Below are positions 8,405-15,932 of a DNA stretch of 55,381 bases, one piece after another (position 1 is the first letter of the stretch; each line of letters begins with the position of its first letter). The stretch comes from an uncultured Thiodictyon sp. (GTDB lineage Bacteria; Pseudomonadota; Gammaproteobacteria; Chromatiales; Chromatiaceae): the NCBI GenBank assembly GCA_903837595.1, contig CAILVI010000095.1:1-55381 (forward strand), given 5' to 3'. The notes under the pieces are model-generated. The model saw only the letters and a list, made by a program, of their open reading frames with translations, was not told where the DNA came from and made no database searches. Both the position numbers and the translations under genes were made by a program.

Positions 8405-8534
8405 GACATACCACGAAAGTAGCTCGTTGTTAGCTCCCCCGCACCCGATGGCCCAGCCCCGCTCAGGCCGATCCGCCAAAAACCTGCTTGGGAAGATAGT
8501 GGGAAAGTAGGGGACGTACCACGAAAAAAGCTCG
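8405..8534. repeat. Pair of direct repeats with a GGGGACATACCACG-like core
   Basis: GACATACCACGAAAGTAGCT (from 8405) and GACGTACCACGAAAAAAGCT (from 8513) are near-identical direct repeats about 108 nt apart. Repeats with this core occur in clusters in several proteobacteria and are often linked to REP-associated (RAYT) transposases, none of which is present here. The interval 8253-8856 has no gene I can support. Confidence 0.5.
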
Positions 8535-8545
8535 CCATCTTCTCG

Positions 8546-8592
8546 TTCCCACGCTCCAGCGTGGGAATGCCATGCGGACGCTCCGCGTCCGC
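8546..8592. repeat. Twin-hairpin REP-like element
   Basis: Two adjacent perfect hairpins are present: TTCCCACGCT / AGCGTGGGAA (8546-8555 and 8558-8567), then GCGGACGC / GCGTCCGC (8574-8581 and 8585-8592). I recognise the sequence as a widespread intergenic repeat of gammaproteobacteria. It lies between the divergently transcribed hsdR and the Uma2-family gene. Confidence 0.65.
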
Positions 8593-8856
8593 CTATGGCA
8601 CTGCGGAAAGGCACTGCCAGATCTTTGCGGCAGGGGCAATCGGACTACGCTTCCTCCCCCATTCCTAGACCGTCTGCCCAACGTCCGCCAACTCCCGCTC
8701 GGCTTGCTTGCGCTCCTCACCGGCGGGCCCGACGCTTTCATGAACCCGCCGCTCGGCGATCTGAAAAGCGCACCGGCAGATGCTACCGGTCAAGTAGGTT
8801 GACATTGCCGCCCATCAGGGGCTAGCGTTCCAATGCAAACACATGAGGAGCCGACC

Positions 8857-9429
8857 ATGAGTGCGTGTCCACAACCGCGGCCGACCTTGTACGAACAGCT
8901 TGAGGCCCTGCCCGAAGGACTCACCGGGGAGATCCTCAACGGCCAACTCTATGCCCAGCCGCGCCCCAGCGGCCCGCATGGTTTCACCGCGTCATCGCTG
9001 GGATATGACCTGATCGGGCCCTTCCAGCGGGGCCGGGACGGTCCCGGGGGCTGGTGGATCATCGACGAGCCGGAACTTCACTTCATCCACAACGCCGAGG
9101 TCGATGTCCCCGACCTGGCGGGCTGGCGCTGTAGCCGATTGCCGCTGATTCCCACTGATCATCGCTTTACCGTGGTGCCGGATTGGGTCTGTGAGGTCCT
9201 GTCGCCGTCCACGGAGAGTAAGGATCGCGACGTCAAGATGCCCATCTACGCCCAGTTCGGGGTCGCCTACGCCTGGCTGATCGATCCGCGTGCGCACACC
9301 CTGGAAGCCTACGCGCTGGATGGTGGGGCATGGCGCGAAATCGGGCGCTTCGCGGGCGGCGCGCGGGTCGCGGTCCCACCCTTCGAGGCGGCAACGATCA
9401 GTCTGGATGACCTCTGGGCACCGACTTAG
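8857..9429 (+). CDS. Uma2 family (DUF820) endonuclease-like protein (190 aa)
   Basis: Uma2-type proteins have a PD-(D/E)XK nuclease fold and are abundant in cyanobacteria and purple bacteria, usually in many copies and with unproven function. The expected landmarks are present: the N-terminal EILNGQLYAQPRPSGPHG, the Asp of VDVPDLAGW, then VCEVLSPSTESKDRDVKMPI and YAWLIDP, which include the acidic and lysine positions of the active site. I chose the ATG at 8857 because GAGGAG lies at ideal distance; the in-frame ATG at 8833 lacks such a signal. The gene stands alone, convergent with pspA. Confidence 0.88.
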   Translation: MSACPQPRPTLYEQLEALPEGLTGEILNGQLYAQPRPSGPHGFTASSLGYDLIGPFQRGRDGPGGWWIIDEPELHFIHNAEVDVPDLAGWRCSRLPLIPTDHRFTVVPDWVCEVLSPSTESKDRDVKMPIYAQFGVAYAWLIDPRAHTLEAYALDGGAWREIGRFAGGARVAVPPFEAATISLDDLWAPT

Positions 9430-9436
9430 CATCAAA

Positions 9437-9464
9437 TGTAGGTGCGACTGAAGTCGCACCTACA
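9437..9464. terminator. 28-bp palindrome between convergent genes (TGTAGGTGCGACT family)
   Basis: TGTAGGTGCGACT and AGTCGCACCTACA are perfect inverse complements with only GA between them. The element lies between the ends of the Uma2 gene (9429) and pspA (9508), where a bidirectional hairpin would stop both transcripts. A second copy with centre TA occurs at 33352-33379, so it is also a dispersed repeat. No T-tract follows, so termination activity is inferred. Confidence 0.55.
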
Positions 9465-9507
9465 TCCTATTCGACGATGACGGGTATCAGGCTTGCCGGA
9501 AGTCGCC

Positions 9508-10179
9508 CTAGACCTTGACCTCCTGTCGCAACGCCGCCAATTCCGCCTCCACCTCGGCGTCCACCTCCATCTTAAGAAACTCCCGCTCACTCTCGCTGTA
9601 CTCGCCGGAGAGTTCAGCGCGTGCCTCCATCCGCGCCTCCATCTCGCCGACCTTGTCCGCCATACGACCGAAGGTGTGATCGAGATCCAGTCCGACCTGG
9701 AACCGGTCGCGGACCTGATCCATCTGATCGAGCGCCTGCGAGGCCCGTTGCCGGGCGACCAGACTGCCCTTCTTGAGCCACGCCTCGGCGAGCTTCGCCT
9801 CCAGAGCGCGCAGTTGGGTCTTGATCCGCTCGCTGGTCCCCCGGGCCGACTCCCAGGATCGTTGCAGGTTGGCGACGATCCCGTCGTGCTCCTTCTTGCG
9901 CAGCAGGGCCTCGCGCGCCAGGGCCTCGTTGCCGGCGGCCAGCGCGCGGCGGGCGCGTTCATGGCATTCGCCGGCCTGGCGACGCTGGCTCTCGAGTTCC
10001 TTGGCCAATAGCTTCTCACTGGCGAGGGCATCGATCGCGCCCTCCCGGGCGCTGTTGATGTTCTCCTCCATCTCCCGGATGAGTTGCTTGATCATGCGTT
10101 CCGGGTCCTCGACCCGGTCCACCAGATCGTTGAGATTCGCGGCAATGACATCGCTGATACGCTTGAACATACTGGCCAT
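9508..10179 (-). CDS. pspA: Phage shock protein A (PspA/IM30 family, 223 aa)
   Basis: PspA is a peripheral membrane protein of the ESCRT-III superfamily that assembles on stressed inner membranes and helps preserve the proton gradient. The sequence shows the amphipathic N-terminal helix (MFKRISDVIAANLNDLVDRV), the PspA signature EDPERMIKQLIREMEENI and long coiled-coil helices to the end. The length equals that of typical PspA. The ATG at 10179 follows GAGGTGC at good spacing. No pspF, pspB or pspC lies nearby and I see no clear sigma-54 promoter upstream, so regulation by the enterobacterial PspF route is not supported here. Confidence 0.92.
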   Translation of the reverse strand: MASMFKRISDVIAANLNDLVDRVEDPERMIKQLIREMEENINSAREGAIDALASEKLLAKELESQRRQAGECHERARRALAAGNEALAREALLRKKEHDGIVANLQRSWESARGTSERIKTQLRALEAKLAEAWLKKGSLVARQRASQALDQMDQVRDRFQVGLDLDHTFGRMADKVGEMEARMEARAELSGEYSESEREFLKMEVDAEVEAELAALRQEVKV

Positions 10180-10395
10180 GGAGCACCTCGAACGAGTGGG
10201 AACAGACAGGAAATGTCGAGACATTGACTTTAGTTCAGACGCATGGCCGCTGCCAACAGGCACCGGACGGGGCAGCCGCGACGCTCACGCGGGATTTGCA
10301 GGGCCGGGGCGGGATCGGGTACCTTGATCGGCTTACCACGCGCCCCAGGAGGCGGTCCGCCGGGCCGCCTCCCCACCAACAGAGAAGTACCTGCC

Positions 10396-11622
10396 ATGCA
10401 ACCCGTCCTGAAGTCCGCCAAACTGGCCAATGTCTGCTACGACATCCGCGGCCCGGTGATGGCCCGCGCCAGCCAGATGGAGGAGGAGGGCCACCATATC
10501 ATCAAGCTGAACATCGGCAACCCGGCCGCCTTCGGCTTCGAGGCGCCGGACGAGATCGTGCGGGACGTCATCCACAACCTGCCCAACGCCTGCGGCTATG
10601 CCGAATCCAAGGGGGTCTTCGCCGCGCGCAAAGCAGTGATGCACTACACCCAGGAAAAGCAGATCCGCGGCGTCCAGGTGGGTGATATCTATATCGGCAA
10701 CGGGGTCTCCGAGCTGATCGTGATGACCATGCAGGCGCTGCTCGACACCGGCGACGAGGTGCTGGTACCGGCGCCGGACTACCCACTGTGGACCGCCGCC
10801 GTGTCGCTGGCCGGCGGTGCCCCCTGCCACTATCTGTGTGACGAGGGTGCGGGCTGGCTGCCGGATCTGGACGACATCCGCGCCAAGATCACCCCGGCCA
10901 CCCGCGCCATCGTGATCATCAACCCGAACAATCCGACCGGCGCACTCTACCCGGTGGACTTCCTGCTGGAGATCGTGGAGATCGCCCGCACCCACCAGTT
11001 GATCATCTACGCGGACGAGATCTACGACAAGGTCCTCTACGACGGCGCCACCCATACCTCCATCGCCTCGCTGGCGGACGACGTGCTGTTCGTGACCTTC
11101 AACGGGCTGTCCAAGAACTACCGCGCCTGCGGCTACCGCGCCGGTTGGGCGATCGTGTCCGGCGAGAAGCGCCACGCCCGCGACTATATCGAGGGGCTGG
11201 ACATCCTCTCCTCCATGCGGCTGTGTGCCAACGTGCCGGCCCAATACGCCATCCAGACCGCGTTGGGCGGTTATCAGAGCATCGACGATCTGGTGGCGCC
11301 CCATGGACGCCTGTGTAAGCAGCGCGATCTGGCCTGGGAGATGCTGACCGCCATCCCCGGCGTTACCTGCCACAAGCCCCAGGCGGCCCTGTACCTGTTC
11401 CCCCGGCTGGACCCCAAGGTCTACCCCATCCTCAATGACCAGCAGTTCATCCTGGAACTGCTGTTGGATGCAAAGGTCCTGCTGGTGCAGGGCAGCGGCT
11501 TCAACTGGCCCCACCCGGACCATCTGCGCGTCGTCTTCCTGCCCAATACCGACGACCTGCAAGAGGCCATGGGACGGATCACCCGCTTCCTCGATGGTTA
11601 CCGCAAGCGGCACGGCGGCTGA
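10396..11622 (+). CDS. alaA: Alanine aminotransferase AlaA-like PLP enzyme (408 aa)
   Basis: This fold-type I aminotransferase matches E. coli AlaA nearly end to end from memory: SKLANVCYDIRGPV, LKLNIGNPAAFGFEAPDE-like N-terminus, DIYIGNGVSELI, VPAPDYPLWTAAVSLAGG, INPNNPTGA and MRLCANVPAQYAIQTALGGY. Lys240 in FNGLSKNYRACGYRAGW binds pyridoxal phosphate. AlaA makes alanine from pyruvate with glutamate as donor. The start at 10396 matches the family length (E. coli 405 aa); the open frame extends 51 codons upstream without homology. It ends 62 nt before the likely start of the next gene and may be co-transcribed with it. Confidence 0.93.
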   Translation: MQPVLKSAKLANVCYDIRGPVMARASQMEEEGHHIIKLNIGNPAAFGFEAPDEIVRDVIHNLPNACGYAESKGVFAARKAVMHYTQEKQIRGVQVGDIYIGNGVSELIVMTMQALLDTGDEVLVPAPDYPLWTAAVSLAGGAPCHYLCDEGAGWLPDLDDIRAKITPATRAIVIINPNNPTGALYPVDFLLEIVEIARTHQLIIYADEIYDKVLYDGATHTSIASLADDVLFVTFNGLSKNYRACGYRAGWAIVSGEKRHARDYIEGLDILSSMRLCANVPAQYAIQTALGGYQSIDDLVAPHGRLCKQRDLAWEMLTAIPGVTCHKPQAALYLFPRLDPKVYPILNDQQFILELLLDAKVLLVQGSGFNWPHPDHLRVVFLPNTDDLQEAMGRITRFLDGYRKRHGG

Positions 11623-11684
11623 TGCTGCCCCAAGGTCGAGCGGAGTTAGAATCGACCCACCCCAGACCGCGCGACCCATCGCCC

Positions 11685-13202
11685 ATGCCCGACCTGCACG
11701 ACCTCGAACTGCTGCTGCGCTCCGCGGCCCCGATCATCCTGATCGAGTCGGTCGAGGAGCCGCGGGTGGTGACACTGTTTGCGCAGCTCGCGCTGCGCCT
11801 GGCGCAGCCGGCCTATCGCTGGTCGGTCACCGATGGTCTGCGGCGCATCGAGTTCGACCCAGAGCCCGAGCAGCGCCTCACCGACCCCACCCAAGCCCTA
11901 CGCTATCTGCGCGCCGGGGCGCAGACCGGGGTCTATCTGCTGCTCGACTTCCATCCGTATCTGGACAATCCGCTGCATGTGCGACTGCTCAAGGAGATCG
12001 CCCAGGGGTATGAGGAACACCAGCGGACCCTGGTCCTCGTGAGTTATGCGCTCGCCGTCCCGCCGGAGTTGCGGCACCTGTGCGTGCGGTGCAACCTGCA
12101 CCTGCCGGATCGCAACCGCATCCTGGCACTGATCCGCGAGGAGGCCCACGCCTGGAAGCAGAGCGGCGCCGGCAGCGTGCATGCCGTGCGGGAGGCGATC
12201 GACCAGCTCGCCCAGAACCTGCTCGGTATCACCGAGTCCGACGCCCGCCGGCTGATCCGCAACGCCATCCGCAACGACGGGGCCATCACCGTGGAGGACG
12301 TGGCGGAGGTGAAGCGGGCCAAGTACGAGCTGTTGAGCCCCGGGGGCACGATCAGCTTCGAGTACGACACCCGCTCCTTTGCCGACGTGGCCGGGCTCGC
12401 CAACCTCAAGGCGTGGGTGGAACGGCGCCGCAAGCCCTTCCTCGACCCTGCCAGGACCAAAGATTACCCGCGCGGCATCCTGCTCTTGGGCGTGCAGGGC
12501 GGCGGCAAGAGCCTGGCCGCCAAGGCGGTGGCCGGGTGTTTTGGGGTGCCGCTCCTGCGCCTGGACTGCGGCGCGCTCTACGACAAATACATCGGTGAGA
12601 CCGAGAAAAACCTGCGCCAGGCGCTGGCCAGCGCCGACCAGATGGCTCCCTGCTGCCTGTGGATCGACGAGATCGAAAAGGGCATCGCGATTGGCCCGGA
12701 GGACGAGGGGGTGGGGCGGCGGGTTCTGGGCACGCTGCTGACCTGGATGGCGGAGCGCAACACCCGGGTCTTTCTGGTGGCCACCGCCAATGACATCACC
12801 CGGCTGCCGCCTGAACTGGTCCGCAAGGGGCGGATCGACGAGCTATTCTTTGTCGACCTGCCGGACGCCGACGTCCGCGCCGAGGTCTTCGCGATCCACC
12901 TGCGCAACCGCGGGCTGGACCCGGCCGGCTTCGACCTCCCGCGCCTGGCGCAGGCAAGCGAGGGCTTCACCGGGGCCGGAATCGAGCAGGCAGTGGTCTC
13001 CGCCCTGTATGCAGTGGACGCAAGCGCCCAACCGTCCGGCCGGGCCACCCCGGACACCAACGCACTGCTCACCGAACTCGCGCGGACCCAGCCGCTGTCA
13101 GTGGTCATGGCCGAGCAGATCGAGGCACTGCGTGACTGGGCGCGGGAGCGCTGCGTGCCGGCCCACGGGCCCATGGCGTCGGCAGCGGCCGCGTTACCGT
13201 GA
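11685..13202 (+). CDS. ycf46: Ycf46-like AAA+ ATPase (505 aa)
   Basis: The protein has an N-terminal non-AAA domain (about residues 1-220) followed by one AAA+ module. Walker A is GVQGGGKS (269-276), Walker B is CCLWIDEIEK (323-332), and sensor-1 LVATAND with the arginine finger region RKGRIDELFFVDLP follow. This arrangement is that of Ycf46, named for the plastid ORF; in cyanobacteria it is linked to inorganic carbon use, and in other bacteria its role is unknown. The start is uncertain: ATG 11685 begins the conserved LHDLELLLRSAAPIILIE part but lacks a clear ribosome binding site, while an in-frame ATG at 11622 overlaps the alaA stop codon. TTAGAAT at about 11646 could be a promoter -10. 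Confidence 0.82.
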   Translation: MPDLHDLELLLRSAAPIILIESVEEPRVVTLFAQLALRLAQPAYRWSVTDGLRRIEFDPEPEQRLTDPTQALRYLRAGAQTGVYLLLDFHPYLDNPLHVRLLKEIAQGYEEHQRTLVLVSYALAVPPELRHLCVRCNLHLPDRNRILALIREEAHAWKQSGAGSVHAVREAIDQLAQNLLGITESDARRLIRNAIRNDGAITVEDVAEVKRAKYELLSPGGTISFEYDTRSFADVAGLANLKAWVERRRKPFLDPARTKDYPRGILLLGVQGGGKSLAAKAVAGCFGVPLLRLDCGALYDKYIGETEKNLRQALASADQMAPCCLWIDEIEKGIAIGPEDEGVGRRVLGTLLTWMAERNTRVFLVATANDITRLPPELVRKGRIDELFFVDLPDADVRAEVFAIHLRNRGLDPAGFDLPRLAQASEGFTGAGIEQAVVSALYAVDASAQPSGRATPDTNALLTELARTQPLSVVMAEQIEALRDWARERCVPAHGPMASAAAALP

Positions 13203-13227
13203 AAGTCGCGCCGGGAGCGCGCTCCAC

Positions 13228-13255
13228 TTCCCCTCCCCTATTGGGGGAGGGGGAA
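13228..13255. terminator. GC-rich hairpin after the Ycf46-like gene
   Basis: TTCCCCTCCCCTA pairs with TGGGGGAGGGGGAA across a very short loop 26 nt after the stop codon at 13202. It would form a strong stem without a T-tract. It separates the alaA/ycf46 unit from the cbpA/cbpM operon. Confidence 0.45.
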
Positions 13256-13432
13256 CGGCCAAGGCGCCCGCCACTTTCATCGTTCGGGGTGGTGCGGGCG
13301 CCATGGCCGTTAGCGGCGTATCATTGGGAGACGGGGGCGGGCCGGTGGAACCTGGACCTTGAATCCCCATATTGAACAACGATTCGAGCCCTGCTGTCGC
13401 TACCCCAGATATCCTGCTCCGAGACGCCGCCT

Positions 13433-14368
13433 ATGGAATACAAGGACTACTACAAGACCCTGGGCCTGGCCCGGGATGCTACCCCGGACGACATCAAGCG
13501 CGCCTACCGCAAGCTGGCCCGCAAATTCCACCCGGACGTGAGCAAAGAACCGAACGCCGAGGCCCGCTTCAAGGAGATCAACGAGGCCCAGGAGGTCCTC
13601 AAGGACCCGGAGAAGCGCGCCGCCTATGACGCGCTCGGCAACAACTGGCGGGCCGGTCAGGACTTCCGCCCGCCCCCGGGCGGCCCGGGTGGGGCGCGTC
13701 AGGGGTTCAACTTCAGCCCGGACGAGGCGGCCGATTTCAGCGATTTCTTCTCAAGCCTGTTCAACCGTGGCGGCGGGGCCGGGGGCGGCGCGCCGCGCAA
13801 GCGCCGCGGCCAAGACCAGACGGTGCGTATCCAGATCGACCTGGAGGACGCCTTCCATGGCGCCACCCGCCAGCTGCGCCTGGAGGTCCCGGAGATGGGC
13901 GCGGACGGGCGCGCCATCAGTCACGAGCGCACCCTCAACGTGCGCATCCCGGCGGGGGTGACCCAGGGCCGACAGATCCGCTTGAGCGGCCAGGGCGGAC
14001 CGGGTATACACGGCGGACCGGCCGGCGACCTGTATCTTGAGGTCGATCTCAAGCCCCACCGGCACTTCACCGCAGACGGGCGCGATGTACAGTTGCGACT
14101 GCCGATCGCCCCCTGGGAGGCCGCCCTGGGGGCGACCATCCCGGTGCCGACCCTGGGCGGGGCGGTGAATCTCAAGATCCCGGCCGGGTCTCAGACCGGC
14201 AAAAAGATGCGCCTGAAGGGGCGCGGGCTCCCGGGAGAGCCGGCGGGCGACGAGATGGTGGTCCTGGAGATCGTGGTACCGCCCGCCAAGACCGAGGAGG
14301 CGCGGCGGGTCTTTGAACACATGGCGGAGCAGTTACACTTCAACCCGCGAGCGGACCTGGGGGTCTGA
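13433..14368 (+). CDS. cbpA: Curved DNA-binding protein CbpA, DnaJ-class co-chaperone (311 aa)
   Basis: CbpA is a DnaJ homologue that stimulates DnaK and also binds curved DNA. The J domain covers residues 1-70, with HPD at 33-35 (KFHPDVSK). A Gly/Phe-rich linker follows, containing RRGGG-type stretches, and then the two beta-barrel substrate-binding domains (about 125-300) with LNVRIPAGVTQGRQIRLSGQ and GDLYLEVDLKPH. There is no zinc finger, as expected for CbpA rather than DnaJ. It forms an operon with cbpM, whose start codon is 4 nt after its stop. In E. coli CbpM inhibits CbpA. Confidence 0.93.
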   Translation: MEYKDYYKTLGLARDATPDDIKRAYRKLARKFHPDVSKEPNAEARFKEINEAQEVLKDPEKRAAYDALGNNWRAGQDFRPPPGGPGGARQGFNFSPDEAADFSDFFSSLFNRGGGAGGGAPRKRRGQDQTVRIQIDLEDAFHGATRQLRLEVPEMGADGRAISHERTLNVRIPAGVTQGRQIRLSGQGGPGIHGGPAGDLYLEVDLKPHRHFTADGRDVQLRLPIAPWEAALGATIPVPTLGGAVNLKIPAGSQTGKKMRLKGRGLPGEPAGDEMVVLEIVVPPAKTEEARRVFEHMAEQLHFNPRADLGV

Positions 14369-14372
14369 GACC

Positions 14373-14705
14373 ATGCTACAGAGCGAGACACGCATCGAAG
14401 GGATCGTCCTGGACGAAGGCCTGGTCGTTACCCTCGCGGAACTGACCCAACTGTGCGGCTCGAGCGGCCGCACCCTGCAACTCATGGTGGGCGAGGGCCT
14501 GCTGCGACCGCAGGCCGGGGCCGCGCCGGGGGAGTGGCGCTTCGACGGGGTGGCGGTGCAACGCGCCCGCCGGGCGCTAAGACTGCGCCACGACCTGGAA
14601 CTCAACCTGTCCGGCACCGCCCTGGCGCTGGACCTGCTCGATGAGCTGGAGGCCCTGCGCAGACGCATCCACGCCCTGGAGCACCAGCTTGGGGGGCTGA
14701 GCTAG
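14373..14705 (+). CDS. cbpM: Chaperone modulator CbpM (110 aa)
   Basis: CbpM is a small MerR-like helical protein that binds the J domain of CbpA and blocks its interaction with DnaK. The sequence has the winged-helix-like N-terminus (VVTLAELTQLCGSSGRTLQ, then EGLLRP) and a C-terminal leucine-rich coiled coil (LALDLLDELEALRRRIHALE). Length and position right after cbpA match the family. I used ATG 14373, 4 nt after the cbpA stop codon; the open frame extends further upstream inside cbpA, which is not meaningful. Confidence 0.9.
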   Translation: MLQSETRIEGIVLDEGLVVTLAELTQLCGSSGRTLQLMVGEGLLRPQAGAAPGEWRFDGVAVQRARRALRLRHDLELNLSGTALALDLLDELEALRRRIHALEHQLGGLS

Positions 14706-14751
14706 TACCCGGTTCCACCCGATGTTGCTTGTCGACCCCAACGGGGTCGAA

Positions 14752-14907
14752 CATACCAGCCCAGGGCAACGCCCTGGGTATGAAGGTATATTTGAGGGAG
14801 CCTAGCCCTGAAAGGGCGTGACATAACGACGCAGGGCCGTATGTCACGCCCTTTCAGGGCTAGGCTGAACACGATGCTATCCCAGGGCGTTGCCCTGGGC
14901 TGATATG
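14752..14907. repeat. Nested double inverted repeat (cruciform-like element)
   Basis: The outer arms at 14752-14778 and 14881-14907 match at 26 of 27 bases; each arm itself contains a hairpin (CCCAGGGC..GCCCTGGG). The inner arms at 14799-14825 and 14840-14866 are perfect over 27 bp (AGCCTAGCCCTGAAAGGGCG continuing to TGACATA) around a 14-nt loop. Further out, small hairpins GACCCCAACGGGGTC and GCCCCTTCGGGGC flank the structure. It fills the space between the convergent cbpM and egtD genes, where it may also terminate transcription. Confidence 0.85.
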
Positions 14908-14957
14908 TCGTGCCCCTTCGGGGCTTGGCTGGTCGCAAGACACGATCGAACGCCCTA

Positions 14958-15920
14958 CTAACCCTTGCGCGCTTTCAGCAGATGGACGCTGAAATAGTGC
15001 AGCGGATCGAGCCAGACCTTGTCGCTGTCCCAACCGGCTTCCCAGGCCAGCTCCTGGAACTCCTGCGGCGAATACTTATAGGAGTTTTCGGTGTGGATGG
15101 ACTCCCCCGCCTTGAACTCGAATCGGCGGTCAGCGACTCGCACACACTGGTCGCGGCGGCTGACCAGGTGCATCTCGATACGCCCGCGTGGCTCGTTATA
15201 GAACGCATGGTGGCTGAAGCCGTCCAGCTGCACTTCAGCCGCGAGCTCTTGCCGAATCCGGCGCAGCAGGTTCAGATTGAACGCGGCCGTCACCCCGGCC
15301 GCGTCGTTATACGCGCGATTGAGTACCTCCACCGACTTCTTGGTATCGATACCGATCAGCAAACGTCCCTGGGCACCGGCCTTGTTGCGCAGGTCCGAGA
15401 GAAACCCGATCGCCTCCACCGGGGAGAAGTTGCCGAGGCTGGAGCCGGGATAAAAGAAGATGCGGCCAGCAACCGGTATCTCGTCCGGCAGCGTGAAAGG
15501 CTGGGTGTGATCGACGCAGACCGCGTGGATCGGCAGATGAGGATAATCGGCTGCCAGGCGCTGCGCCGAACTGCGCAGATGCTCAGCGGAGATGTCCATC
15601 GGCACATACATCGCGGCAGATGCACGATCGAGCAGAAACCGCACCTTACGGCCGCAGCCCGCCCCGGGTTCGATCAGGGTGCGGCCGTCGAGCGCCAGAC
15701 TGCGCATGATGTCCGCGGCATGGGTTTCAAAGATGCTGCGCTCAACCGCCGGGACATAGTATTCAGGCTGCTCGCAGATCTGCGCAAATAACCGCGACCC
15801 CTCCTCGTCGTAGAAGAACTTCGGCGGCAGCTGTTTGGGTGACCCGGCGAACCCCGTCATGACACACTGGCGCAGGTCATCGGATTGCGGATGGTAGTCG
15901 TGAAATTGCAGGTTCATCAT
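14958..15920 (-). CDS. egtD: L-histidine N-alpha-methyltransferase EgtD (320 aa)
   Basis: EgtD transfers three methyl groups from SAM to histidine to give hercynine, the first step of ergothioneine synthesis. The SAM-binding region is visible as LIEPGAGCGRKVRFLL, followed by YVPMDISAEHL and IFFYPGSSLGNFSP, all hallmarks of EgtD; the N-terminus PPKFFYDEEGSRLFAQICEQPEYYVPAVERSI is also typical (quoted in part from longer conservation). Length equals known EgtD (about 320 aa). It lies 12 nt downstream of egtB and is preceded by GGGAG, so the two form an operon in the order egtB-egtD. Confidence 0.95.
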   Translation of the reverse strand: MMNLQFHDYHPQSDDLRQCVMTGFAGSPKQLPPKFFYDEEGSRLFAQICEQPEYYVPAVERSIFETHAADIMRSLALDGRTLIEPGAGCGRKVRFLLDRASAAMYVPMDISAEHLRSSAQRLAADYPHLPIHAVCVDHTQPFTLPDEIPVAGRIFFYPGSSLGNFSPVEAIGFLSDLRNKAGAQGRLLIGIDTKKSVEVLNRAYNDAAGVTAAFNLNLLRRIRQELAAEVQLDGFSHHAFYNEPRGRIEMHLVSRRDQCVRVADRRFEFKAGESIHTENSYKYSPQEFQELAWEAGWDSDKVWLDPLHYFSVHLLKARKG

Positions 15921-15932
15921 GCGACTCCCGGG

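Noticed and set aside
10333-11679. A 448-codon open frame opposite alaA
   Set aside because: Shadow frame created by codon bias; alaA matches its family along the full length.
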